Of a stretch of DNA of 64,000 nucleotides, positions 47,100 through 58,874 are shown piece by piece. The stretch comes from Rhyzopertha dominica. Lineage: Eukaryota; Arthropoda; Insecta; Coleoptera; Bostrichidae. Each line of letters begins with the position of its first letter. The stretch's first letter is position 1. Where the stretch lies: assembly GCA_025024175.1 (NCBI GenBank), contig QCXZ01000001.1, positions 1,488,001 through 1,552,000 of the forward strand, written 5' to 3'. Below the pieces are notes generated by a model. The model had not been told where the DNA came from. It saw only the letters and a list, made by a program, of their open reading frames with translations, and searched no databases. Both the position numbers and the translations under genes were made by a program.

Positions 47100-50000
47100 T
47101 GAACTTACGATTGACATTTTGTAAAAATGGGTTTACAACTACCGACAATTTCTAAAAATGTATATTCAATTTAGATCGAGCTGGAAAAAAAAGTAATAAA
47201 AATCTTCGTACTCTTAATTAGGTGAAATATGCAAAAGTTAAATACATGTCATCCATCCTCCATATCCAGATACCTACAATCTATGTGCAATGTGCATTTA
47301 CAGAACAGATCATTTGACTGTTCTGGATATATAACACCAGTTTTAAATTACAAGAAGACTGCCTGGCTTCAGTGTAAAAGAATAAACGTCCATATTCAGT
47401 GTTTACGTTAAACTATACCGATAAATCAATCACGATCGTTTGCAAAATAAGGTACGGTGGTCGATGACACTTGAAAACTTGAAGGTCATAGTTTGTGCAA
47501 TATACACAAAATTGAACGAAATCTGTTTCGCAAGTATGGTACAGTATAACAGCGTTAATGTCATTTCGCCTACGTACAGTATGTTCGAAATACATAATAA
47601 TAAGATTAATTCAAAAACTACTTTCGTTAAGAAAAATAAACTCGTTATGTGATTAGTTTCTATATGTATCTATGGGTTGCAATTATATTTTTATTGGGCT
47701 ATTTGTTCGATAATTAAAGTTACACTAACAAAATTTTTATGATTTTGCTTTATAGTGGCTAGGTCTTTTAGATTAAAAGACAATGACACGTATTGTTCAC
47801 TTGTAAATAAAAAGGACTGCAAAACAATATATATTTCCAGTGGCAGGTAGTCCAAACGACAAATACTAATAGAAACCAAAATATTACGTATATTTCGGCA
47901 AATAATAATGCCGCTGAAAACCACAAACATTTTTTTTCTTGGGGTACTGAAGCATTTTCACTTATTGTTAACATTGACTATCGACATTTTTAAGGTTTAT
48001 TTGACCATGCCTCGTAGTAATAATATCATTGAACTAATATAACTAAACAGAACGTGTATTAATACCACTTGGCAAACAGTTTACTAATGGGGTAAACTTT
48101 AACGAATCTTCGGGGTTGCATTTCACCTATCATGCAAAACAGCATATAGATCGTCTAACTAGCAGACGCCAGCCGTACAGGCGCCTTGCCGGTGCCAACG
48201 TCGACTTGCGTGCACTAATGTCACTCATTTGCAGTCTTTACTGCATGATTATTACTGCAGGTACTGCGGCTTCACTGCAGACTACCATTTAAAATAACAT
48301 TATTGATGTACACGTACAGGCCGCCATTAGACTAGTTTATTATGGCATGTAACAGAAGATAAGCTGGAGTGATCACGAAAAAGGAAATTTAAGATATGTG
48401 GACTTCGTAATATGTAATCCCTCGATTTAATACAATGTGCTGACACCATATATTTTTCTTGGATCAGCATTATATACATTTTTACACTTTTCTTTCGCGA
48501 TAGTATTGTTTCCCAATAACAAGCTATTTAATATGAAATTTGCTGCTTTTGCAGATCATTGATACATGTATTTATATCCCGAGTTAAATCTTCGAACAGT
48601 ATTATACCCCTGAAGCTTTCGAGTTATCTTTATTACACGCACATAACTCACCGAACTGAAATAACTTCCTTAAAAGAAAATGGGGAAGAAAATTAGGCTT
48701 GATTGCAGTGGACCAAAGTCTTATAATGTTTTCGCAACCGGATGATAGCACGAACAAAAAGAGCAATAATTTAACTGCCTACGGACATCGCCGATTTCCT
48801 TGAGAAAGGCTAGTCTCCCATAAGAAATCGACGAACTTCTATTTGTTTGATGTATGGAATATAAACCGTTTTGTGATATGTTGCCTTTTACAATATGAAA
48901 CCGGCTACTAGTGATATGTCTTCATACACGTAGAGATTTCTATAGATAAGTCAATAAGTACGTGATATTCACAACTTGATTGCATCATAGACTTATTCCT
49001 TATTTATTAATGATCTAAATAACCGTGGCAGTTTCTTATAAAAGCAAGGTCTTCTATAATCATTTCGCTACCAATAGTCAAGATTAATGCATTTTTTGAT
49101 AGGGCAATTTATTGTGTAATGTTATATGAAACGAGATAAATGAAAGTTATGATTTAGTCGATAAATACAGGAGTAGTAGCAGCTTGTAGTGAATTCGATT
49201 GACATGTTTGTGTTGAACAATCTATATAATCTATTATTTCTTCAATGGCAACGATGCTTGTCTACTGGTCATTTTTAAACGCATATATATATCTCTACAT
49301 AAGTACCAAATTTTAACTTTTTATCCCGTTGTTAAACAAAATGCTTTGTTACGAAATAAAATGGTTCAACATAATATCTTTTCTTCAACAGATGTTCAAA
49401 ATGTTATTTCTTCGCTTATTATCAAAGGTTTAATTATTGCATTTGAATCCATTTCGGTACACAATCAATCTGAAAGTGTCATTTAAACAAAAATTGTTCA
49501 ATGTAGCAAGGTAGATAGTTCTTGGAGTTCGTTTCAAAATTGTTTTGGCATTTCTTGTCACGCGCAAAAACAAATATTCTGACTCGTCTTGGAGACTAAG
49601 TGATATAAGCTGAATCTTACACAGATGTAAGCTAATAATTTTGATAATTATAAATATTAACCATTATGTCCAATCATCTTTGGAAACAAAACAAATTCGT
49701 TCTAAGTTACAGACTCATAGTGTATGCATCTAATTAAGAACATTCTTTATATCACATCTGAATTATTTCTTAATTTACTTACGCTAGATGCTGATGGAAT
49801 TTGTGTTGTAAATTCATAAGCTGGTAATATATGGACTATCATTGGCAAGAGTTTGTTTTGTGTCTAACCTAGACTTAGATCTAAATTTTTGCAATGCGGT
49901 ACGATTTTAAAGCAAAAATTAAATACGCTAGAAGCCAGACTAGAAGAAACTTGCTGAATTAGGACGCCAAGACTATTATGTCACTAGTAAATTTTGTAAA

Positions 50001-52060
50001 CCTGCGACATTCACCAAAAGTTGTATGCTGCTGGGTCTAACCTCTTGTTTTGGTCTTCGTAACTCTGATATACCAACGAACCAACTTGTTAAGCGCACTG
50101 CAAATTCATCTTTAGATCAGCAACGTATCAAAATAACTGGACCCTGTATTCTTAACGATTATCTAATTGGACAGTAATATTTAAACTTTTTACGAAACAA
50201 CCCTAACGTATTAGTGGAAAATGATTCACTGGGAACCAGAATAGTTATGTGGTTGTAGTACAATTGCTGCCTTACATGTTTTTATAAAATGTGCGCAAAT
50301 ATTTAGATCTGAGTTTGTTTTCTTGTCCAGCCAGATTGCTAGATCTTACAACTAATAGCAAATACCTACTATGATGAAATATATAATTTCTGGAAATTTC
50401 ACAATCATTTGCCCTATTAGCTGCAATAATCTTAGCACGTTGTTTCCAATTCTTAGATATTGCTTCTTATATTGCGGTTAAATATCTTTATACAAATGTC
50501 GGAATACTTTTGATTGTGAGAGAACGATGCAATTTAATTCAGTATCTTTTTGTGTTATATTTCTTTAATATGGGTATGCTGCACTAATATAGTTAATAGA
50601 ACGAGCACTTGCACATATTATTTGATAAATAAATCCATTAGATTTTGTAAATATTTAGGTCTGTAACTACTTTCAGTTTCAGATATGTCTCGCCTTCTTC
50701 TAGAGTGAATTAGGAAACTATTAAAATGCGTCATAAAGTGAAATATGGCACAAGCAAATTAAATTTCCTGACGTACTTATCCATTTAGTCTTTTCAAGTA
50801 GTTTACGACAGCTTGCATACCACAGACATAGAGGGCATGTGCTCCAGCTCAATGTATGTCGCATATCGTAACGACAGGAGTTGCGGCGTTTAAATTTGAA
50901 TGGAAACGAGAGCGACACTCCAATAACTATGTTGCATTGCTGCGCGAGATACTTAAAATATGAAAATTCAAGAGCCATTTTAATGTTGCGGAATTAACGT
51001 TTAACATCGTGTTGTAATTAAATTTAAGCTTCTCCTACAGTGGGCCGTGTTTTCCTCTGATTTAGTCAATTAACGAATAATGCATTCCGGACAGTTCCTA
51101 GCGAAAAGCCGGAAAAGTACCGGGTCGACGAAAAAATTAGTATACAAAGAGCACACCGAACTTTCTCTGCAGTGCAGAAGTCATGATCGTCGCTCCGACT
51201 TCTTTCGGGGCCGCGCCGTCCATTTTAAGTTAAAATTCAATTTGGCGCAATTGAATAATGAAAATAAGTAGGAAAAGGGCGAGAGGCAAAAATTAAATTG
51301 GAAATGGTTAAATGCGTTTTATCAGATCGACTGGGGCATGTACCACGTTTAAATAAAGATGTACGTGCACGTAAGCCGGGGAAGATGGCGTTCCTTGAAA
51401 AAGAAATCGGGAGCTACGTGATACTTCCTTCCGAGCGGAGGGTCGCGTTCCAGCAGCTGGGGCTTAGACCCTCACGTTTCGTTTGCTCTGCACGATAGCA
51501 AAAAGGAAGTGCGGGCTCAACTGGTAACTTTATTAATACGTGTGCTGTCTGCATTAATTTGGCCCAAAATGCATTTGATGGAGGCCTGCAGTTAGCTATA
51601 GCTGCTTAGCTTCACATAATGGTACCCTGTATAGAAGATTTTCAATAGAATTCTTATTAACGTGCTCTAAATTAATGTTTATCTATTAAAATAAAGTATT
51701 TTTTTTGAGATATGGGAGGAAGCAATTTGATTATAATTTGCTTTGTAAATGCTGTTTAGACCAGTAAGTGAATATCACTAAGAAATTTATATACAACCCA
51801 TGCGAATGAATGGCGGTCTTGTATCTATATAATTAAAATTGTTAACTACGAAAACCAGAATCATCTAATATACACCTGCTTTACATGTAGTTATCGCTAC
51901 ATATGAGAAAATAAAGTCCTCCGCCGCGTCTGTCTGTTCGCGATAAACTCAAAAATTACTTGTTGTATGCTCACTAATAATAATAATAATATGCACATGT
52001 TTCCAAGCCACATTAGTAGGCATACTCCACAATCTATTTTACTGAAGTTTAATAAAATGA
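47100..52060. other. Long intergenic stretch, no gene seen
   Basis: AT-rich with no recognisable coding region. A short patch at 48230-48290 repeats ACTGCAG-like words. Positions 50700-51560 are more GC-balanced with unrecognised short frames and may be regulatory. A (TAA)n run lies at 51976-51990. Confidence 0.35.
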
Positions 52061-52064
52061 CAGT

Positions 52065-52220
52065 TCTTCTTATTGAATTTCCTCTTCCTCTTCCTTTTAT
52101 TCTTCTGTTATTTCCCTCCTTCTCTTCCTCCTCATTATCCTCTTCCTCTTTTCCTCATCATCACCTTTCTCCTCCTCCTCCTTTTTCTACTCATTCTTCT
52201 CTCGCTCAATCTTCTTCTTA
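52065..52220. repeat. Polypyrimidine (TTCC/CTT-rich) low-complexity tract
   Basis: About 155 bases almost entirely of C and T with degenerate TCC and TTC triplets, ending in CTTCTTCTTAG. The serine-, leucine- and proline-rich open frame through it is a composition artefact. Confidence 0.85.
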
Positions 52221-52224
52221 GTTG

Positions 52225-52809
52225 ATGTAAAATGTTGTAACTACGATACATCCGTTGTGTCGTCGTTCATATAAGAATCTTCTTCTGTTGGGGATTTAAC
52301 ATTTGAACACGACTGGCCTTGATAATTGGTGCATGTTGGTGAACAAAAAAAGACTACGTTTTTATAACCGCTTTTTGCAGTTGCAAAAAATAATATTAAG
52401 GAGCCTTTCTAGTGAAGGTGGAAGTATAGAGTGTGGACCGATTCCAGTACATTATTAATTGGACCTTATAATATAGTCGATAAAAATGTTGGTGAGCAGA
52501 AACAGAGATTGGAAGATTTAGTTTCGAGCGTTCTTTTATTAGGTATTTCGCAAAAGATAAGTAACGTAGCTTATCTATTCAAGTAATTTTTTGGAGCTCC
52601 ATATACTGGCAAAAGAAACTTAATCAACAACTTTAGTAAATTTTAGAATCGTTTCTTTCCAGAAATCATGCATCTTAGAAAAAATGTAAGGACAATTTTT
52701 GTAGGTAATTACATGATCTATCATTTTTGTCTAAACTATTTTATCACCAAATTTAAAAAATAAACATATTTGCAAATTTTGACACTGCATAGAATTTTCA
52801 AAATGTTAA
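52225..52809. other. Intergenic, possible transposon debris
   Basis: A short coding-like reading (LIGPYNIVDKNVGEQKQRLE, then DLVSSVLLLGISQKISNVAY) occurs around 52455-52580 without a recognised family. Confidence 0.3.
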
Positions 52810-52858
52810 ATGAACGTTAGGAATACCATTATAGGATTATAGTATTCCTAACGTTCAT
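52810..52858. repeat. Perfect 17-bp hairpin
   Basis: ATGAACGTTAGGAATAC (52810-52826) and its exact reverse complement (52842-52858) flank a 15-base loop. Imperfect pairing continues about ten bases further out. It could be the tip of a MITE or a small hairpin RNA. Confidence 0.85.
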
Positions 52859-55004
52859 GTAAATTTTCAGCTGTTTGGGAATTTATGCAAGGGTAAATGT
52901 TTATTTTGACCGGACTATAAAATGTGTATACATCATTTGGCGTTTTTGGGGAATTTATTCTGATGAGTCCAAACAAGGACAAAACTGGTCCTAGGATACA
53001 AACACATTGACCAGAACAGATGTTGCTTATTTAGGTAGCATATCCCGGAAAGCAACGGAAATGGGATTTTCGCTATTTGAGCAAGGAACGCGATACAAGG
53101 TGATAATTAATGCTAAAAAGTGGCTTTATCTTAGAAATAAATCATTATACTTATAGAATCGTGTGGTATTTTTCTAACCAAATATGGTTATATATTTCAC
53201 ACATAAAAATATTTTTTTGCACGTACACTCGCCTTTTATAGGCAGCGCATTTTATACCTGTAGCATATCAAAGAACTCGTTTCTTTCTCTATAAAAGGGT
53301 GAAATACAATGTTGGACGAAGAAGGGCTTATTATAATTTCTGTTTATTTGTTAATGCGGGTAATTTGAGCGCATTTAAAGAATGATGGCTAGTTTTGAAT
53401 GGGCTTATTTGCATTATTTAAAAAAACTGGCATATTTGATTACATATATTTAAAAAAGTATTATACGCGTTTTTGTTACTCTTTATAGCTGTTTAATACT
53501 CGTAATTAGATTAAAATTAAAACATAAAGCCTACACGGTTACTAATTATTTACTATTTTCATAATAACGTCTATACTAGAAAAAATAACACACTATATTT
53601 TATAGGATATTTACACCCATACAGCTTTACTTCATAATAATTGGTGCTGTTATTATACATAAATTTTATTACCATGTCTTCGTGAATGGAAGAGCTAGTG
53701 CTAGTGGAATTCTAGGGAATTATCTTCTGAATTTGGTCCATGAAGTTTAATGATGTGAGTTTCACTTCACCATGCAATCGAAGTGTGAGGATATATGAAT
53801 GAAGCTTATCCAGATATTTGGGTTGATCGTAGACAAGCTAGTTACCTACCCACGATCTGGAAATTTCTTTTCTATCTCAATATCTCTAATTTTAACTACT
53901 TCGGGTTCATACGAATAAAAATTTGCTCTAAATTAGGCCCTGTATTAAAACGAGCTATCTTGAGGATTGAGATAAGATACTTAAGCAAAAAGTTTTCCTT
54001 NTATAGTAACCCTTGCTAGACGTCCAATACAAACGGAGCATTGTACGCAGAACGCAGGGTTGTCCCCTGAGCCAAAACCGTCTGTCGATGATTGATGGCT
54101 TAGAGAACTCNTGCAATTCACGGTAAGCTGGCCATTGCTCTATGTACGCGATGATTTAAAATATGAAGATTCATCTAATGATGAGATCGATCGCAGAACT
54201 TTAAGCATCCATTTAAAATTCAGAGTGCCTCCAGAAAATTTCGATGCTGCCCGGAGGCGGGCTTCTTGATAAGTATTCATATTCGCGCGCTCATCAATAT
54301 GCAACTAAAGACATTATTGACACCCAGCTAGTTAGTCTGCTTGGGTCCGTCGAGCTAAGATATGTTCAGATACACTAACTCCGTTTCGCTGTAAACTAAA
54401 TAACGCAATAACATTGATATTGCCGGAGTACATGCTCAGCATATCGATGACGAACGTAGAGTTCACCCGCACGTATTGAGCTGGGCTAATGACGACAGTA
54501 TTATTAACACTGAATCACGCGAGTAGACGGTACCCATGGGGCCGACCACTGCGTCAGTGACATGCAAATGCATCCAGATGCAATTTGTGCCAGTTTACCT
54601 TTGAGGATTTTTGATGGGCTCATTATTAATAATGCGGGACAGGAATGCGAGCCCGTGCAACGCTCGGTTAGAAACGTCCTAACTGGGAGAGGAAGATATT
54701 TAAAACTTCTAACCATCACAGAATCCATGAAATAAAATATTTTGAACAGTCATGTCATGTTATTGCCATTAGTTTCCTGACAAGAACTAAAAAAAAAGAA
54801 AATGGTTAAAAACTTTTCATATTTAATCAACGCGCACTGTAACTGGTATATCAGACCTTTTTGCATGAGATAAAAACCGAATACCCAGTAAATTAATGTT
54901 GGGTGTTTGGATGAAAACGAGCTACCGTTACCGTTACCGTTACCATTGGTAACTAAACGGAACTCTTGGATGGCAGAACGATCATAAAAAGAATAGAGAC
55001 ATAC
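52859..55004. other. Intergenic, with a hammerhead-like core at 52960-52990
   Basis: CTGATGA (52960-52966), stem GTCC/GGAC with an AAACAA loop, AAAAC where GAAAC is expected, then GGTC. Downstream, 53010-53156 reads open as GSISRKATEMGFSLFEQGTR followed by YKVIINAKKWLYL, unrecognised. A GC-balanced block lies at 54020-54700. A (CCGTTA)3.5 run is at about 54925-54944. Two Ns occur. Confidence 0.4.
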
Positions 55005-55085
55005 GTAATAATAATAATAATAATAATACCATTTATTAGAACCCAACAGACCGTAATATAAGTGGGTACAGAAAAGAAAATACAT
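55005..55085 (-). repeat. 5'-truncated LINE tail, same family as the 18-kb LINE
   Basis: On the minus strand it ends TCTGTTGGGTTCTAATAAAT, then GGT and (ATT)n. The 18138-18180 element has CTGTTGGGTAATAAATGC followed by (ATT)n. Only about 80 bases of element remain. Confidence 0.7.
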
Positions 55086-55090
55086 GTAAG

Positions 55091-55262
55091 CAGGGTTGGC
55101 ATGATTAAAACAAAATGTTTAAAACAAAATGTTTTAAACTTGTTTAAAACAACGCTTCTGTTTAAAACTTTGTTATAAACAAATGTTTACATCATTTGTT
55201 GTAAACCTTGTTTTTTACTAATGTTTTAAACAGTGTTTTTTACGACTATTGTATGATATTCA
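55091..55262 (+). repeat. Probable hAT-type terminus with TTTAAAC subterminal repeats
   Basis: CAGGGTTGGCATG at 55091 resembles the CAGGG(T/G)TG ends of hAT transposons. It is followed by many GTTTAAAAC and GTTTTAAAC words up to about 55230, like transposase-binding subterminal repeats. No matching right end (CCAACCCTG) was found in the rest of the window, so it is a partial element. Confidence 0.45.
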
Positions 55263-55280
55263 TTAATTATTACTATTATG

Positions 55281-56742
55281 CAAAAATAATTTCCACCGAA
55301 AACTGTGAAAAAGCAGTTTTTTTCACATTGAAACTTGATGGTCTCCGATTACGCTAATTTTATGTTCATTTACTAATGTGGACCTGCTGCATTTCGGAGT
55401 GGTGTCAGTTTGTCTCTAGCTGCAACGGTTTGTCTGAAAAGTGACCTAGAGTAGAAGGGTCAATTTGAGAAGAATACATTTCCAGGCGCCCTAGCTCATT
55501 TCTTAATGCAGTTTTGAAATCTGCAGCTCAAAATACATCAGTATGCCGATTTTGAGCCAAAAATAATTTCCACCGAAAACTGCGAAAAAGCAAAGGCTAA
55601 CCCCTTTGCTGTTTTCTTCACCTTGAAACTTGGTGCTCTCCGATTACGCTAATTTTATGTTCATTTACTAACGTGGACCTGCTGCATGTCGGAGTGGTGT
55701 CAGTTTGTCTCTAGCTGCAACGGTTCGTCTGAAAAGTGACCTAGAGTAGAAGGGTTAATTTGCGAAAAATATATTTCCAGGCGTCCTAGCTCATTTCTTA
55801 CTGCAGTTTTGAAATCTGCAGCTCAAAATACATCAGTATGCCGATTTTGAGCCAAAAATAATTTCCACCGAAAACTGCGAAAAAGCAAAGGCTAACCCCT
55901 TTGCTGTTTTCTTCACCTTGAAACTTGATGGTCTCCGATTACGCTTATTTTATGTTCATTTACTAATGTGGACCTGCTGCATTTCGGAGTGGTGTCAGTT
56001 TGTCTCTAGCTGCAACGGTTCGTCTGAAAAGTGACCTAGAGTAGAAGGGTCAATTTGCGAAAAATATATTTCCAGGCGTCCTAGCTCATTTCTTACTGCA
56101 GTTTTGAAATCTGCAGCTCAAAATACATCAGTATGCCGATTTTGAGCCAAAAATAATTTCCACCGAAAACTGCGAAAAAGCAAAGGCTAACCCCTTTGCT
56201 GTTTTCTTCACCTTGAAACTTGATGGTCTCCGATTACGCTAATTTTACGTTCATTTACTAAGGTTGACCTGCTGCATTTCGGAATGGTGTCAGTTTGTCT
56301 CTAGCTGCAACGGTTCGTATGAAAAGTGACCTAGAGTAGAAGGGTCAATTTGCGAAAAATATATTTCCAGGCGTCCTAGCTCATTTCTTACTGCAGTTTT
56401 GAAATCTGCAACTCAAAATACATCAGTATGCCGATTTTGAGCAAAAAATAATTTCCACCGAAAACTGCGAAAAAGCAAAGGCTAACCCCTTTGCTATTTT
56501 CTTCACCTTGAAACTTGATGGTCTCCGATTACGCTAATTTTATGTTCATTTACTAATGTGAACCTGCTGCATTTGGGACCGGTGTCAGTTTGTCTCTAGC
56601 TGCAACGGTTCGTGTGAAAAGTGACCTAGAGTGGAAGGGTCCATTTGCGAAAAATACATTTCCAGGCGTCCTAGCTCATTTCTGACTGCAGTTTTGAAAT
56701 CTGTAGCTCAAAATACATCAGTATGCCGATTTTGGGCCAAAA
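55281..56742. repeat. Satellite array B, five units of 295 bp
   Basis: The landmark (G/A)ACCTGCTGCATTTCGGA recurs at 55381, 55676, 55971, 56266 and 56561, exactly 295 apart. The array starts and ends at the same phase (CAAAAATAATTTCC at the left, GGGCCAAAA at the right), so it holds five whole monomers. Monomers contain the dyad GCAAAGG-CTAACC-CCTTTGC. The first monomer lacks this dyad through a clean deletion at about 55314. The neighbours are near-identical and the end monomers more diverged, as expected of an array homogenised from within. Confidence 0.95.
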
Positions 56743-56744
56743 GG

Positions 56745-58379
56745 CTCATTAGTTTCTTGTATATGTCTAGGACACTTGTATTTTTATACATTAACCACAA
56801 GCGGCGTTTAAGTTTTATTTTTCGTATGATAGATTTAGTGTACCAAATAGGATAGGTTTTGGTTACTAGAGGAGTACGGGGTACGGTGGTACATCCGGGA
56901 GTGGCAGAAATGCTGACCGTACGCTGGTTCAATCCAACCAAATCAAAACTTAGGCTATTATGTTAGCGAGAGAAGATATAGTTATTTAATCCCAGTACAT
57001 TAAGGCAAGGTATCACTTCTCTAGTCATATCTTATTTTTTAGAAGGAACTTTTGAGTTCCTTATCAAAAAGCTGCCTGATTCGTGTTGTATCACTTGTTT
57101 CCACAGTTTATACCTTTCAGCTGAAGTAAACAACAGGCTGAAGAACAAAAGTCAGGCGCATTTTTATTCCATTACGTAAGGCTAACGTAGTTTCCTTCTT
57201 GACTCGACATCAGGCTTTCTTTGGAGAGTCCCTTTGAGTTTGAAAGACACTGCAACGAAATTACCTCCTTGTGCCGTCAACGCTTACGTGACGACGCGTA
57301 CACATACTACAAGTTTTTATCGTATTCCTTCGGATATGACTCAATTTTCGCTCTCGTCATTTTGGAACGAGAGTTAACAGTGTTGGAAAGCCGGTAGCTC
57401 TTTCTAACTCAAACGAGCTGTCCAGTAATATCCAATATGTACGGGTATAACTAGATCACATTGAATTTTACAAAATTAGTATTTTATCATTTATTCATTA
57501 TTTTATAGATTTTGTCATAGTGGACCTATAACTTAATTTTAAATCTGAAAAGGAAAATTACTTGTTTCTCTAATTTTGCAGCTCATCAGTATTCCAGAAA
57601 CGATAAATTTACTGCTATGTAACATAATGTCATATGACGTCTGGCAGCTCAGAAATTTTCTAGTCGCAAAAGCACTTGCCTTCGCGTTTACTAAAGTGAA
57701 ACAGTGTAAAGCAAAGAGCAAAAAGTAAAACCAAGTCGGTTATTTTAGTTAGTATCTTGAGTTTTAAAGAGATTTTTCAAGACAAATAGAATAAACAAAT
57801 TTTAATGTATAAAGTTTTGTATACTGACATCAACAGCAAGCAAAATTTATTACATTTGATTAGGTAATTTCGTGCTACTAAGGTACGTCGGACTACGAAA
57901 AATGGATAAGGTGTTCCAATAAGTAACAAGAAATGCAAAGAAAACTACCAAACCAGAAAGATTTCAGTTGCTCTAATTAAACTCAGTGGTAAACATGCAT
58001 AGAGACAAGTACATATACATAGTAACTGTAGTTTATAGTATGACGTAAACAGAATCGGATGTCATTAGATGATTCAGCTCAATTTATAAGAAGGAATCAA
58101 TAGTGAAGATCCCTATCAATACATTAATCAATAAATAAGAATTTCACTAAATTTTGTCTTATTCATTAGCCACATCCCACAAGTGATAATGAAGTCAAAG
58201 AGAAGAAATAAAGTGACAATCTACTATTCTCTGGAGCTACCATCTGGAGTTGGTCTTCCTCTGGTAAAAACTACCCGGAGCTGCATTTATTTAGGGCAAC
58301 TCTCCTGATAGTAGCAGGAAGCTACTGGAGTAAGTCGCCCGCATAAGAAAGCCATCAAGAGCAAAATTTCACAGCTGTG
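56745..58379. other. Intergenic, no gene seen
   Basis: A B-box-like GGTTCAATCC occurs at 56931 without a tRNA fold. The rest is AT-rich with no recognisable frame. Confidence 0.35.
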
Positions 58380-58870
58380 TTTACACCTAGACAAAGTGGA
58401 TACGCAACTTGAAGATCTGGGGGTGAACACCTTCAGTTAGAAACCATCCGACCCTCCTGCGTTGTCAAACAACCTGGACGCGTAGGATATGCAGCTTAAA
58501 GACTCGATGAGCATCTTTTGGTAAAACCATTTGATTGTCATAAGGATCTGGATTACTTTCCCCATCTAAGAAAGTATATAAACTTCCAAGTTTATGCAGG
58601 CATCTGGACAATGTGGATTTACTAGCTGAAACATGGACCTGAGTTATGTGCCCGGGGCCCACTTCTTGCGTTAAAGCACTATTTCCCATGCGTTTAATAC
58701 ACCTGCCATGGTACATGCAACTTATGAGCTTGCATTTGTTTAGCTGCAGGTAAAAATTTCCAATTACTTTTAGCTGCAATTTTAAAACTTGCATTCTGAG
58801 CTGCAACTGTTAAATTAGCAATTCTTTTAGCTGGAAGTTAAAAACTAGCAAATCTTGTTTTAAACTTGTA
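58380..58870. repeat. Degenerate minisatellite region
   Basis: Positions 58735-58870 hold four copies of about 29 bp (AGCTGC(A/G)... at 58742, 58772, 58799 and 58829). Upstream, looser copies of a (C)ACCTGGACAANGTGGATATG-like block occur near 58384, 58468, 58609 and 58697. Copies are too diverged for a fixed period. Confidence 0.6.
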
Positions 58871-58874
58871 ATTA

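Noticed and set aside
51967..52221. 84-codon Ser/Leu/Pro-rich open frame
   Set aside because: It is a translation of a polypyrimidine tract.
54925..54944. CCGTTA hexamer run as a telomere-type repeat
   Set aside because: Only about three and a half copies, and not the TTAGG or TCAGG repeats known for insect telomeres.
56880..56940. Possible tRNA-like element with B box GGTTCAATCC
   Set aside because: The T-arm does not pair over five bases and no D-arm or acceptor stem could be drawn.
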